From contig NZ_CP084528.1 of NCBI RefSeq assembly GCF_020410745.1, positions 558,001 through 622,000 of the forward strand: DNA of 64,000 nucleotides. Direction: 5' to 3'. The notes under the pieces were generated by a model. That model ran no database searches. It was given only the letters and a program-made list of their open reading frames with translations, and was not told where the DNA came from. A program made the position numbers and the translations under genes. The DNA is from Kaistella polysaccharea. GTDB lineage: Bacteria; Bacteroidota; Bacteroidia; Flavobacteriales; Weeksellaceae. Below, in pieces: positions 34,041-43,924 of this stretch (its first letter is position 1; the number at the start of each line of letters is the position of its first letter).

Positions 34041-36437
34041 ATGAGAAAAACATTGATTGCCGTAGCGCTCCTTTTTATAAGTTTTGCAAGTGCCCAAGAA
34101 AATATTACATATCAAAAACCTTCCGCCGAAATTATGAAGCTTGCTGATTTCGAACGCGCACCCTCCGTCATGATGGACAGTAAGCGTGATTGGATGATTT
34201 TCTCTTATCGGCCAACTTACAAATCATTAGACGATCTAAATCAAGATGAAATGAAACTTGCGGGTTTACGGGTAAATCCTGTGACCAATATCTCGAGTTC
34301 TATCACTTACGCTAATAACTTAAAAACGCGACGTTTAAAAGATAAAACGGAAGCTCAGGTGAAAGGTTTACCTACAAATCCAAAAATCGCTTACATGAGC
34401 TTTTCGCCAGACGAGAAAAAACTTGCTTTTACAAATACAACTGCAAATGCGGTAGAATTATGGATTTTAGATCTCTCATCTAATACTGCTAAAAAAATAT
34501 CAAGTCAGCCATTGAATGCAAATTTAGGAGGTCCTTTTACGTGGATGTCTGATTCCGAGCATTTGATTGTGAAACAAATTCCTGCAAACAGACCAGAACT
34601 TATTGACGATAAAAAAAGTTTACCAACTGGACCAACTGTATCTAATTCCGACGGAAAAGTTTCACAAAATAGAACCTATCAGGATTTACTAAAAAATCCG
34701 CAAGATGAGGCCAATTTTGAAACACTTGCAAAATCTGAATTGGTGAAAATTAGCATCGATGGTAAAGAGGAAAAATTTAAATCTGCCGAAATTTATTCGT
34801 CAATGAATTTTTCGCCAGACGGAAATTACTTAATGTTAACTACCATTCAGAAACCGTATTCCTACATCGTTCCATTAAACAGATTTCCGATGACCACGGT
34901 CGTTTACGATCAAGCGGGAAATATGGTGAAAACAGTTAATGAAACGCCCTTAAATGAGATTATGCCGAAAGGTTTTTCTTCTGTACGAACAGGGAAACGG
35001 AATGTTTCTTGGCGTGACGATCAAGCTTCTACCTTAGTTTTTGCTGAAGCTTTAGATGGTGGAGATCAGGCGAAAGAAGTAGAATTTCGGGATGAAATTT
35101 TTCTTTGGGAGGCACCATTTTCGTCTGCACCGAAATCATTTTTTAAAACGAAACAACGCTACAATGATATTGAATGGTCAAACGGAAATATTGCCATCGT
35201 CTCAGACAGCTGGTATGATACGAGAAATACGAAATCTTATCTCATTAATCTGACCGACGGAACTTCTAAAACAATTGATGACCGCAACTATCAAGATGTT
35301 TACAGCGATCCAGGAAATTTTGCCGACACAAAAAATAAGTTTGGTAGAAATGTTATTGATGTTAAGAATAATACCGTGAAACTTGTGGGAGCTGGATTTA
35401 CAAAAGACGGACAATTTCCATTCATTGATGAATTAAATATACAGTCACTGGGTAAAAAAAGAATCTACACCTCAAAACTTAAAAATTCAAAGGAAAGTAT
35501 TATCGATATTTTAGATGATAAAACTGTTTTGGTGGTTGAACAATCGGCAAGTCAATATCCCAATTATTATGTGCGGAATTTAAAAAATGGTAAAGCAACA
35601 GCAGTTACCAATTTTGAAAACCCTTTCGAAAGTATAAAAAATGTGTATAAAGAGGTAATTACTTACAAAAGAAAGGATGGAGTAGTGTTAAGTGGGACGC
35701 TTTATTTACCCGCAAATTATGACCGAAAAAATCATAAGGAAAAACTTCCACTTCTCATTTGGGCATATCCGACCGAATATAAGGACAAAGCCACCGCAGG
35801 ACAAAGTACGCAAAACCCTTATGATTTTACGTTCCCAAGTTATGGCTCATTTATTTATTGGGTAACAAAGGGTTATGCAGTTTTAGATGATGCTTCATTT
35901 CCTATTATTGGGGAAGGAACTACCGAACCGAATGATACTTTCGTCACACAATTGGTTGCAAACGGAAAGGCTGCCATCGATGCTGTTGATAAATTAGGAT
36001 ATATCGATCGAAATAAAGTTGCTGTTGGTGGACATTCGTATGGTGCATTTATGACTGCAAATTTACTGACCCATTCAAATGATTATGCGTGCGGAATTGC
36101 ACGTAGTGGCGCTTATAACCGAACGCTTACGCCATTTGGATTCCAAAGTGAGCAGAGAAATTATTGGGATGTACCGGAAATTTATAATACCATGTCACCA
36201 TTTATGCAAGCACATAAAATGAAAACACCTATGTTGCTGATTCATGGCGAAGCTGATAACAATCCGGGAACATTTACCCTGCAAACGGAAAGATATTTCC
36301 AAGCCCTAAAAAATCTGGGAGCACCAGTGCGCATGGTTCTTTTACCAAAAGAAGCTCACGGTTACGCTGCGAGAGAAAATGTTTTGCACACTTTGTGGGA
36401 ACAGGATCAATTTCTAGAAAAATGTTTAAAAAAGTAA
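34041..36437 (+). CDS. Secreted S9 (prolyl oligopeptidase) family serine peptidase, S9D-like
   Basis: Exported serine peptidase, 798 aa from ATG 34041 with Sec signal peptide (RKTLIAVALLFISFASAQ). A beta-propeller-like region with WD-type strands (YMSFSPDEKKLAF, WMSDSEHLI) precedes the alpha/beta hydrolase domain: Ser666 in GGHSYGAFM, Asp in LIHGEADNNPGTF, His in KEAHGYAARE. The segment around LPTGPTVSNSDGKVSQNRTY resembles the S9D group that contains the chloroplast glutamyl peptidase of plants, so cleavage after Glu is possible. Monocistronic between two strong terminators. Confidence 0.92.
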   Translation: MRKTLIAVALLFISFASAQENITYQKPSAEIMKLADFERAPSVMMDSKRDWMIFSYRPTYKSLDDLNQDEMKLAGLRVNPVTNISSSITYANNLKTRRLKDKTEAQVKGLPTNPKIAYMSFSPDEKKLAFTNTTANAVELWILDLSSNTAKKISSQPLNANLGGPFTWMSDSEHLIVKQIPANRPELIDDKKSLPTGPTVSNSDGKVSQNRTYQDLLKNPQDEANFETLAKSELVKISIDGKEEKFKSAEIYSSMNFSPDGNYLMLTTIQKPYSYIVPLNRFPMTTVVYDQAGNMVKTVNETPLNEIMPKGFSSVRTGKRNVSWRDDQASTLVFAEALDGGDQAKEVEFRDEIFLWEAPFSSAPKSFFKTKQRYNDIEWSNGNIAIVSDSWYDTRNTKSYLINLTDGTSKTIDDRNYQDVYSDPGNFADTKNKFGRNVIDVKNNTVKLVGAGFTKDGQFPFIDELNIQSLGKKRIYTSKLKNSKESIIDILDDKTVLVVEQSASQYPNYYVRNLKNGKATAVTNFENPFESIKNVYKEVITYKRKDGVVLSGTLYLPANYDRKNHKEKLPLLIWAYPTEYKDKATAGQSTQNPYDFTFPSYGSFIYWVTKGYAVLDDASFPIIGEGTTEPNDTFVTQLVANGKAAIDAVDKLGYIDRNKVAVGGHSYGAFMTANLLTHSNDYACGIARSGAYNRTLTPFGFQSEQRNYWDVPEIYNTMSPFMQAHKMKTPMLLIHGEADNNPGTFTLQTERYFQALKNLGAPVRMVLLPKEAHGYAARENVLHTLWEQDQFLEKCLKK

Positions 36438-36442
36438 ATAAC

Positions 36443-36471
36443 AAAGCCTTCCAGTTTTGGAAGGCTTTTTT
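36443..36471 (+). terminator. Terminator after the S9 peptidase gene
   Basis: Perfect 10-bp stem AAAGCCTTCC / GGAAGGCTTT with a 6-nt loop and T tail, 5 nt after the stop. Confidence 0.93.
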
Positions 36472-36788
36472 ATAATATTTTTTAGAGAAACATAAAATAA
36501 GGCGAACTATCAATCCCAAAAAGCAAAAATATATCCTATTTAACATAATATAAATTATAGGACTTTTTAAATATAGCAAAACATCAAGCTTATTACTTCA
36601 AATTAGACTTATTAGTACTTCTATATTGTCCGCGATATTATTTTAGAAATATTACAAAGTCCGAAAAATATATTTTATTGAAGTGACACAGTTCTTTAAA
36701 TAAATTTAAGATGTAAGACCCATCATTTCAAAATATATTATAAAAAATCCTTAAATTTCAGCTTCTAAATACTTTCAAAAATAATTCT
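36472..36788. other. Gene-free AT-rich stretch before the lipoprotein gene
   Basis: About 317 nt without a supported gene. No perfect TAnnTTTG box, hairpin with T-run, or RNA gene is visible. The promoter of the 36789 lipoprotein should lie here but could not be identified. Confidence 0.5.
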
Positions 36789-37301
36789 ATGAAAAATTTT
36801 ATCGCGACAGCGATTATCGTCTTATTCGCTATTGCGTGCGAAAAGAAATCCAATGAAACGGTGATAACTGATCAATCCAATATAGATTCTGTTGTAATTC
36901 CTGAAACCAATGAACCCATACAGTCTTCTACAGTGCAAACTTGTTATATGGAAGCTTCTGGAAAAGACACCTTGTTTATGACTTTAGAAGATAACCTGGG
37001 AACTTTTATCGGTAAAATGCGGTATAAAAATTTCGAAAAAGACAGTTCTTTCGGAACTTTAATAGGAAATCAAAACGGCGATACAATTAAGTTGGTCTAT
37101 AATTTTGAGTCAGAAGGAACTACGTCTGACCGCGAAATTTACTTTCTTAAAAAAGACGGTCAACTTATAGAAGGAATTGGTGATTACGAAACCGAAGGAA
37201 GCAATTCTACTTACAAATCACCGTTAAAAATAAAATTCGAAGGTCATGCTCTTAAACAGGTTGACTGTACGAATTTTGATGACAAATTAAGTTCAAAATA
37301 A
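36789..37301 (+). CDS. Putative lipoprotein of unknown function
   Basis: A 170-aa exported lipoprotein: signal peptide KNFIATAIIVLFAIAC with a lipobox ending at Cys17, followed by a polar linker (EKKSNETVITDQSNIDS). The mature domain contains CYMEASGKDTLFMTLEDNLG, a pattern I associate only loosely with small Flavobacteriia lipoproteins. A second Cys pair (CYME and VDCTNFDD) could form a disulfide. Function unknown. Not obviously in an operon. Confidence 0.75.
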   Translation: MKNFIATAIIVLFAIACEKKSNETVITDQSNIDSVVIPETNEPIQSSTVQTCYMEASGKDTLFMTLEDNLGTFIGKMRYKNFEKDSSFGTLIGNQNGDTIKLVYNFESEGTTSDREIYFLKKDGQLIEGIGDYETEGSNSTYKSPLKIKFEGHALKQVDCTNFDDKLSSK

Positions 37302-37398
37302 CCAAAGAATACTGCACTCTATAAGGTTTCGAAAATATAAATGATATAAATTTTTCCAGCCTTTTAAAAAATCTTAAATTAGACCAAACAATAACAAT

Positions 37399-38577
37399 AT
37401 GTCTTATTATCCCTTGACTTCTATTCCTGATTACTTTGGAATTGACAGCTTACTCACTGAGGAACATTTACTTATACGACAGTCTGTTCGTGATTGGGTT
37501 GAAAGTTTCATTATGCCGAAAATTGATGATGCCGCACAACACCACACTGATATTCCTAACTTGATGAAGGAATTGGGGAACATTGGCGCATTAGGTCCTT
37601 ATATTCCCGAAGAATATGGAGGTTCTGGTCTTGATCAAATTTCCTACGGTATTATTATGCAGGAATTGGAGCGCGGCGATTCCGCCATTCGCTCTGCGGC
37701 ATCTGTGCAAAGTTCTTTGGTCATGTTTCCGATCAATGAGTTTGGTTCAGAGGAGCAAAAGAAAAAATTTCTACCGCATCTGGCCGCTGGTGAAATGATT
37801 GGTGCTTTCGGACTTACGGAACCTAATCACGGATCAGATCCTGGATCTATGGAAACTTATTTCGTCGACAAAGGTGATCATTATCTGCTGAATGGCGCGA
37901 AAATGTGGATTACCAATGCACCCGTTTGTGACATTGCCGTAGTTTGGGGAAAAAACGAAGCTGGAAAAGTTCAGGGTTTAATTGTAGAAAGAGGATTTGA
38001 AGGTTTTTCAACCCCAGAAACTCACAACAAATGGTCGCTTCGGGCTTCCAAAACCGGAGAATTAGTTTTTGACAATGTTAAAGTTCCCAAAGAAAATCTA
38101 TTACCTAATGTTACCGGATTGAAAGGTCCCCTATCCTGCTTAAATTCTGCACGTTATGGAATTTCGTGGGGCGTTATTGGTGCAGCAATAGACTGTTACT
38201 GTACCGCGTTACAATATGCGAAAGAAAGAAAACAATTTGGAAAATCAATTGCTTCCTACCAATTGCAACAGAAAAAACTGGCAGAATTTGTGACGGAAAT
38301 AACTAAAGCACAGCTGCTTTGTCTTCAGCTTGGAAATTTAAAAAATGATCATAAAGCGACTCCAGCCCAGATCTCAATGGCGAAAAGAAACAATGTGAAA
38401 ATGGCCATAGAAATTGCGAGAGAATCCCGACAAATACTTGGCGGAATGGGGATTATGGGTGAGTTCCCAATGATGCGCCACGCTGCAAATCTGGAATCCG
38501 TAATCACCTACGAAGGCACCCATGATATTCATCTTCTGATTACAGGAATGGATATTACCGGTATTAATGCCTTTTAG
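37399..38577 (+). CDS. gcdH: Glutaryl-CoA dehydrogenase (acyl-CoA dehydrogenase family)
   Basis: FAD-dependent oxidative decarboxylation of glutaryl-CoA to crotonyl-CoA in Lys/Trp degradation, 392 aa. Segments matching glutaryl-CoA rather than general acyl-CoA dehydrogenases are AIRSAASVQSSLVMFPINEF (with the substrate-carboxylate Arg), GLTEPNHGSDPGSMET, and the catalytic base in YEGTHDIH (Glu372) followed by ITGINAF. No signal or transit peptide. Monocistronic, ended by a bidirectional terminator. Assignment rests on motif recall. Confidence 0.9.
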   Translation: MSYYPLTSIPDYFGIDSLLTEEHLLIRQSVRDWVESFIMPKIDDAAQHHTDIPNLMKELGNIGALGPYIPEEYGGSGLDQISYGIIMQELERGDSAIRSAASVQSSLVMFPINEFGSEEQKKKFLPHLAAGEMIGAFGLTEPNHGSDPGSMETYFVDKGDHYLLNGAKMWITNAPVCDIAVVWGKNEAGKVQGLIVERGFEGFSTPETHNKWSLRASKTGELVFDNVKVPKENLLPNVTGLKGPLSCLNSARYGISWGVIGAAIDCYCTALQYAKERKQFGKSIASYQLQQKKLAEFVTEITKAQLLCLQLGNLKNDHKATPAQISMAKRNNVKMAIEIARESRQILGGMGIMGEFPMMRHAANLESVITYEGTHDIHLLITGMDITGINAF

Positions 38578-38585
38578 AGATACAC

Positions 38586-38619
38586 AAAAACCTTCAACAC
38601 AAGTTGAAGGTTTTTTTTT
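38586..38619 (+). terminator. Bidirectional terminator between gcdH and the AddB-like gene
   Basis: 13-bp stem AAAAACCTTCAAC / GTTGAAGGTTTTT with an ACAA loop. T-run on the plus strand, and TTTTTG on the minus strand immediately after the AddB-like stop. Confidence 0.92.
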
Positions 38620-41344
38620 ACCAAGAAGCTTTTACTACTTCTACAAAATACTTCTCCGGATTAAGGATTTCCAGAATTAAATTCTGCACCGATTTCATAG
38701 GTTGTTCAAGCAGCTTATCAGATAGTTCATTTTCTTCAAAAATACTAAGAATTTGAACGCCTTGATTCGCTTCTGCAAAACTCCATATTCCGCATTGCAC
38801 ATGCTTATCAACAATCTCTGCCGAATGTATTGCTGCGTATGCATAAATGCAGAGCTGAAGCGCTTGTTTAAAATCATCTCTAAAGAAAAGATTTTCGAGC
38901 TTTTCCTGATCTTCTTCTTTTTTTGGAAGCACAATTGCTAAGTTTTTCGTCTTAGCTGTTTTGTAATCGATAATTCTAAGTTGACCATTTAAACGGTCAA
39001 TTCGATCAATAAAACCATAAAATAATACCTGATCTGTTTTTTCTTCATCCAGGAAAAATGGTATGTTTTCAAACCTTTCTTCTATTCCTATAATTTCTAA
39101 AGTATTGCCTTTTTTGATCAAATCGAGATCAAAATTAATTATGGTGCGCACTACCCTTTCAGCAATTGATTTATGAATATAGTTCATGCCTTTTTCATAA
39201 AAATCAGGCTGATGATTCATCTTGATGATTGCAGTATTAACAACTTCCGTGATTTGGGCAGATGATAATTCTAAATCGCTGGGAACCAAATTTTTACCAA
39301 CTAATTTTTCGTAAATGATTTGTAAGGAATAATGAACCAGGTTTCCGTAGCTACGCTGAGACAACTCCTCTTCTATTTCACTGGTTTCCCGAGTTCCTAA
39401 TATTTTGGTTAAATAGAAATCAATAGGATTATAAATAAATGAGGTTAAATGAGAAGCTGAAACCCGGTTTTTCCATTCGTCCAGTTTCTTTAAGACAGCA
39501 GGTGTTTTTTCAATTTGAATCGATTCTTTATTAATGGGTTCAGAAGAATTTTCAATGATAATATGCTCGATGGTATGATGCTTATCTTCGATCTCAAGTT
39601 GGGTAATGAAGCGGCTTTTCTCACCTGTATTTACGCCAGAACTTAAGGCATTAAAAAGTAAATGTACATTTTTAGAATCCTGAATCAAGCGGTAAAAATG
39701 ATAGGCGTAAATACTGTCGTTTTCCAGAAAGGTATGCAAATCAAAATGCTGCCGAACATCAAAAGGTAAATAGGTGTTTTGAGAATTTCCTAGCGGAAGT
39801 TTCCCTTCATTTGCAGACAATAAAATAATATTTTCGAAATTAAGTAGACGGGTTTCCAGCAAACCCATCACCTGCAAACCTTGTAGCGGTTCGCCTTGGA
39901 AATCTATGGTTTCGGAATTTACAAGCTGGTTAATCAACACTTCCAAGGTGTCCATTTTTACCTCAAATGTGTAGGGTGATAGTTGATTTTTAATAATCTT
40001 AAAACTCTTCTCGAAATGCGAAATGTTTTCATATAAAATATCATCCAAATCGCGGAATTTTAATTCATAACAGAACAAAATCAGGTCATCTAAAAACTCA
40101 TTTACGTTTACAGGTTTTTCAAATAACTTGAAATACGAAAGTTCTTTTAAAAGGTCTTTGAACTGATTTTTACTGATGTATACAATATTTCTCTCTTCAA
40201 TTTTCTCCTTAAAAAACTGAATAATTTGTTGATCATTTTCCGCATTTGGAAGCTCTTCTAAAACGGAAAGAACATCATTGTAATAATAAGAAGAATTATT
40301 TTTCTCTAACTGCTTTTGTAAATAAAAGAGTTGCTTCATGGCATTGCTGAAATTCAGATTTTTCAACGGAAAACCCATGGTAATATTAAGAAAATTCACT
40401 CCGCTTAAAGCATCCAAACAGGTTGGTAATAAGTTTTCATCTAAAAGTACAACAGCAGTATTTGAAAGATTTTTATCGTCGATTTCTTTAAAGATATCTG
40501 GTAAAACTTTTGCCTGCGTAATATTTCCAGAAACTTCATACACTTTTATATTTTTGTCCTGTTTAAAATCACTTTCAATCCAGTTAAAAACCCGGCTTTC
40601 ATTAAATTCTTTCCAAGTTTTTATCGTTCGGAGAAATTTCCCCGATTCTTGCCTCAAATCATTAATGTAATATTCGTCAGCTTGAAAAAAACACTGTGCT
40701 TTATCCCATTGCAAGAGATTTCTTACCAACTTCTCCTCAACTTTGGTAAATGCATTAAATCCACAAAAGACGAATTCTTTGCTTGTTTTCTGCGCAAATT
40801 TTTCGACTCCACTTTTCGAAATTTCGTGAATCATTCCCGAAGTTGCCCAATTCTTTTCAGTAAGTTTTTGTTTTAAAATGGGTAAAAAATGACTCATCTT
40901 TTGCCAAAAATTCAGATATTTTCGTCTTGGTAAATCTTCAGAATCACCTAAGTTTTCAGACCAGTTTTTTATGCGTTCTTCATCAAACATATATTCTAAA
41001 ACGGCTTTGTCAGAGTCAGAGAATTTTAAAATATCATCCCAATCTTTCAACACGGTTGGAAACCATTTTAAGAAACTGGCAAAATCTTCAGATGGATGAA
41101 TTTCACGATATACTTCAAACGCGAAAAGCCAAAGTGCAATTCCCTGCACGGGCTGTTTACCCGCTATTTTTACAATTAAATCTTCGATGGTATAAAAATC
41201 CGGAAGCATGCCAGAATACTGCTTTTCTTTCAGAATTTTCTTAATAAAAACAACCGGTCTCTTTCCCGGTAAAATGATTGTAAATTTTGATAAGTCTGAA
41301 TTCTGCTCCAGCAGATTAGCTATTACTTTATTGAGAAATTTCAT
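38618..41344 (-). CDS. AddB/RexB-like protein: inactivated helicase plus PD-(D/E)XK nuclease
   Basis: DNA repair helicase-nuclease subunit, 908 aa. The N-terminal UvrD-like part has no Walker A motif (FTIILPGKRPVVFIKKIL). The helicase C-terminal region shows GLQVMGLLETRLLNFENIIL and SANEGKLPLG. The C-terminal nuclease (about 650-900) has YGNLVHYSLQ, YGFIDRIDRLNG and IIDYKTAKTKN, then QALQLCIYAYA. The Fe-S cysteines known for AddB of Firmicutes are not seen; the usual CPF position reads YNPIDFYL. An AddA partner is not adjacent. Convergent with gcdH. Confidence 0.85.
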   Translation of the reverse strand: MKFLNKVIANLLEQNSDLSKFTIILPGKRPVVFIKKILKEKQYSGMLPDFYTIEDLIVKIAGKQPVQGIALWLFAFEVYREIHPSEDFASFLKWFPTVLKDWDDILKFSDSDKAVLEYMFDEERIKNWSENLGDSEDLPRRKYLNFWQKMSHFLPILKQKLTEKNWATSGMIHEISKSGVEKFAQKTSKEFVFCGFNAFTKVEEKLVRNLLQWDKAQCFFQADEYYINDLRQESGKFLRTIKTWKEFNESRVFNWIESDFKQDKNIKVYEVSGNITQAKVLPDIFKEIDDKNLSNTAVVLLDENLLPTCLDALSGVNFLNITMGFPLKNLNFSNAMKQLFYLQKQLEKNNSSYYYNDVLSVLEELPNAENDQQIIQFFKEKIEERNIVYISKNQFKDLLKELSYFKLFEKPVNVNEFLDDLILFCYELKFRDLDDILYENISHFEKSFKIIKNQLSPYTFEVKMDTLEVLINQLVNSETIDFQGEPLQGLQVMGLLETRLLNFENIILLSANEGKLPLGNSQNTYLPFDVRQHFDLHTFLENDSIYAYHFYRLIQDSKNVHLLFNALSSGVNTGEKSRFITQLEIEDKHHTIEHIIIENSSEPINKESIQIEKTPAVLKKLDEWKNRVSASHLTSFIYNPIDFYLTKILGTRETSEIEEELSQRSYGNLVHYSLQIIYEKLVGKNLVPSDLELSSAQITEVVNTAIIKMNHQPDFYEKGMNYIHKSIAERVVRTIINFDLDLIKKGNTLEIIGIEERFENIPFFLDEEKTDQVLFYGFIDRIDRLNGQLRIIDYKTAKTKNLAIVLPKKEEDQEKLENLFFRDDFKQALQLCIYAYAAIHSAEIVDKHVQCGIWSFAEANQGVQILSIFEENELSDKLLEQPMKSVQNLILEILNPEKYFVEVVKASW

Positions 41345-41512
41345 GTAAATAAATTAGTACGTCTTTATAGTAAACGATTTTCAATTTCTATTTTTTTTCA
41401 ATAGAATTGACATTTCTTAAAATATTAAAAATAAGGAATTAAAAAATACAATCATCTTATTGTGATAAAGATATCGCGCTTAGAGTAGAAAAAGATTGAA
41501 AAAAAATATTTT

Positions 41513-41929
41513 TCACTGAACCGTAATCATTTTTTCGATCCATAATGGATTTCCAGAGGAATCTATGCCTTTATAGAATTTAAAAACATATGTTCCGCGC
41601 TGTTGCGGCCGAAAATTAATTTGAGAATAATGCGTTTTTTTATCACCACAAGAAGCTTTGGTGCTGAATTTATAAGAGGTGACCTTACGCGTAAAATCAT
41701 CTACATAAATATAGTCATATCCATAAAACCCTTCACAACTCGAACTAAATTCAGAATAAGTTCGAATGGTTTGTATGGTAAAAACATCCATGGAATCCTG
41801 AGCGATTTTCACACTGTCAATTTTCACGGCTTCAGCACTGTTGATATAATCTTTCTCCTCACGATCATTACATCTCAAAAAGCTTAACAGCAATAGAAAA
41901 ATCAAAGTAATATGTAGAGAATTTTTCAT
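41513..41929 (-). CDS. Small exported protein or lipoprotein, unknown function
   Basis: A 138-aa exported protein. The N-terminus KNSLHITLIFLLLLSFLRCN resembles a lipoprotein signal with Cys20 as acceptor, but Arg at -1 is atypical for a lipobox. The mature part has two more Cys (SSSCEGF, ASCGDKK) that could pair, and ends in beta-rich FKFYKGIDSSGNPLWIEKM. No family recognised. It lies between the AddB-like gene and rsmG, all minus-strand, with gaps of 168 and 51 nt in which no other gene is seen. Confidence 0.7.
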   Translation of the reverse strand: MKNSLHITLIFLLLLSFLRCNDREEKDYINSAEAVKIDSVKIAQDSMDVFTIQTIRTYSEFSSSCEGFYGYDYIYVDDFTRKVTSYKFSTKASCGDKKTHYSQINFRPQQRGTYVFKFYKGIDSSGNPLWIEKMITVQ

Positions 41930-41980
41930 AAGCTGAAATTTTTACTAAAAAAACACTTATAAATGAAATGATCCAGGAAA

Positions 41981-42616
41981 TTAGGAAGAAAAATTTTCGG
42001 AAGATAAATATACTACTTTTTTGGTTTCAAAAAATTCATTTTCAAAATAATTTTGAAGTGGAAAAAGTTCAGTTTTTAAGCTAGACAATTCTTCAGTTAA
42101 GTCGCCACCTTTCAGATAAAGAACGCCATTATGTTTTCTGTTAAACTGGTCTTTTTCAAATTTTCCTTTTAGCCAGCTTAAAAAAAGAGGCATTTGCGTA
42201 ACTGCACGGCTGACCACAAAATGAAATTTCCTTTTGAGTTCTTCTGCTCGCCCATGAATAGCGGTCACATTTTGTAAACCAATTGTTTCACTAACTTCTT
42301 TCACCACCGTAATTTTCTTTCCGATAGAATCTATTAAAGTAAAATGCACTTCTGGAAATAATATCGCTAAGGGAATTCCCGGAAACCCGCCACCTGTACC
42401 GATGTCGAGGACTTTTGTTCGCGGCTCAAACTCCATGACCTTTGCAATCCCGAGCGAATGTAGAATATGCTTTTCATACAACGAATCCATATCCTTGCGG
42501 GAGATGACATTAATTTTCTCGTTCCATTCCTCATAAAGTTCTTCAAGTTGAGCAAACTGTTTTTTTTGATTTTCAGAAAGATTGGGGAAATATTTTTCTA
42601 GTAATTCTACCGACAT
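41981..42616 (-). CDS. rsmG: 16S rRNA (guanine527-N7)-methyltransferase
   Basis: GidB/RsmG enzyme, 211 aa, methylating G527 of 16S rRNA with SAM. Motifs: KYFPNLSENQKKQFAQLEEL at the N-terminus, NVISRKD, then SAM motif VLDIGTGGGFPGIPLAI, LIDSIGKKITVVKEV, and VSRAVTQMP. Length and order match the family. Loss of RsmG typically gives low-level streptomycin resistance in other bacteria. Divergent from the aminotransferase at 42715. Confidence 0.95.
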   Translation of the reverse strand: MSVELLEKYFPNLSENQKKQFAQLEELYEEWNEKINVISRKDMDSLYEKHILHSLGIAKVMEFEPRTKVLDIGTGGGFPGIPLAILFPEVHFTLIDSIGKKITVVKEVSETIGLQNVTAIHGRAEELKRKFHFVVSRAVTQMPLFLSWLKGKFEKDQFNRKHNGVLYLKGGDLTEELSSLKTELFPLQNYFENEFFETKKVVYLSSENFSS

Positions 42617-42665
42617 TTAGACCTATTTGCTACAAAAGTAAGAAAGCTTTTCTGAAGAATTTCCT

Positions 42666-42696
42666 TTTGCAGCTTCAAACTAAAAAATTAACTTTG
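42666..42696 (+). promoter_or_regulatory. Promoter of the aminotransferase gene
   Basis: TTTG (42666-42669), 19-nt spacer, TAACTTTG (42689-42696), close to ideal. The box ends 18 nt before ATG 42715 and excludes the upstream in-frame start at 42667. Confidence 0.8.
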
Positions 42697-42714
42697 ATCT
42701 ACTATAAAAAATAT

Positions 42715-43914
42715 ATGAATAAATTTTCTGACCGCCTGCAAAGGCTCAGTTTCTCTCAGACTTTTGTGATGAGCAATAAAGTTCGGGAAATGAAAGCTGC
42801 CGGAATTGATGTCATCAGCTTAACTTTGGGTGAACCTGATTTTGATGTTCCTGATGATATTAAAGATGCCGCTTTTGCAGCAATTAATAATAATTTTAGC
42901 CATTATTCGCCAGTTCCTGGTTTTATGGATCTTCGTGAGGCAGTTTGCGAAAAATTATTGCGCGATAATCATTTAAAATATGAACCTTCGCAGATTTGCG
43001 TTTCTAACGGTGCAAAACAAGCAATTCTAAATGTGCTTGCTTCTATTATTAATGATGGTGATGAAGTCATTTTACCCGCGCCATTTTGGGTGAGCTACGA
43101 AGAAATGGTGAAGATGATGGGCGGAATCGGAATCGTGGTTCAAACCAGTATTGAAACTGAGTTTAAAATCACGGCTGCACAACTTGAACAAGCAATAACA
43201 CCAAAAACAAAAGCACTACTCTACAGTTCGCCGTGCAACCCTTCGGGGAGTTATTATACTTATGAGGAATTAGAAGCAATTGCGAATGTAGTTGCTAAAT
43301 ACCCGCAGATTACCATTATTTCCGACGAGATTTACGAGTTTATAAATTACGAAGGTAAACACACTTCTATTGCTGAATTTCCTCAAGTTTACGAACAAAC
43401 AGCAGTGATCAACGGAATGTCGAAAGCATTTGCAATGACAGGCTGGCGAATTGGGTATTCCGCCTGTCCGAAATGGCTGGCAGAAGCATGTGAAAAAATT
43501 CAAGGACAAATGACAAGTGGTGCTAATACCATGGCACAAAAGGCATCGATTACTGCCCTAAGAACTGATCCGTCTAATTATGGTTATATGATCGATGAAT
43601 TTAAAAAAAGACGGGATATTGTATTTTCATTAATGAAGGAAATTCCAGGTTTTAAGGTAAATTATCCGAAAGCCGCCTTTTACTTTTTTCCAGATATTTC
43701 CTATTATATCGGTAAAACAATCAACGGAACATTTATTAAAGATTCTGATGATTTCGCTATGTTATTACTGGAAAACGCCCACGTGGGCTCAGTTGGTGGC
43801 GTATCATTTGGCAATTCTAATTGTGTGCGCTTTTCTTATGCCGCTGCGGAAAAGGATTTAAAGGAAGCAATGAATCGGATAAAATCTTTTCTGGAACGTG
43901 CAGAAATTTCCTGA
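42715..43914 (+). CDS. Aspartate/aromatic-type PLP aminotransferase (class I)
   Basis: Fold-type I aminotransferase, 399 aa from ATG 42715. Motifs: ISLTLGEPDFDVPDDI, SHYSPVPGFMDLREA, VSNGAKQAILN, SSPCNPSGSYY, IISDEIYEFINY, PLP lysine in GMSKAFAMTGWRIGY, and C-terminal NCVRFSYAA with the substrate Arg. Closest by recall to Bacteroidetes/thermophile-type aspartate aminotransferases of subgroup I-gamma, some of which also transaminate prephenate. A clear promoter and a bidirectional terminator show that it is monocistronic. The alternative start at 42667 lies in the -33 box. Confidence 0.93.
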   Translation: MNKFSDRLQRLSFSQTFVMSNKVREMKAAGIDVISLTLGEPDFDVPDDIKDAAFAAINNNFSHYSPVPGFMDLREAVCEKLLRDNHLKYEPSQICVSNGAKQAILNVLASIINDGDEVILPAPFWVSYEEMVKMMGGIGIVVQTSIETEFKITAAQLEQAITPKTKALLYSSPCNPSGSYYTYEELEAIANVVAKYPQITIISDEIYEFINYEGKHTSIAEFPQVYEQTAVINGMSKAFAMTGWRIGYSACPKWLAEACEKIQGQMTSGANTMAQKASITALRTDPSNYGYMIDEFKKRRDIVFSLMKEIPGFKVNYPKAAFYFFPDISYYIGKTINGTFIKDSDDFAMLLLENAHVGSVGGVSFGNSNCVRFSYAAAEKDLKEAMNRIKSFLERAEIS

Positions 43915-43924
43915 AAATTTTATA

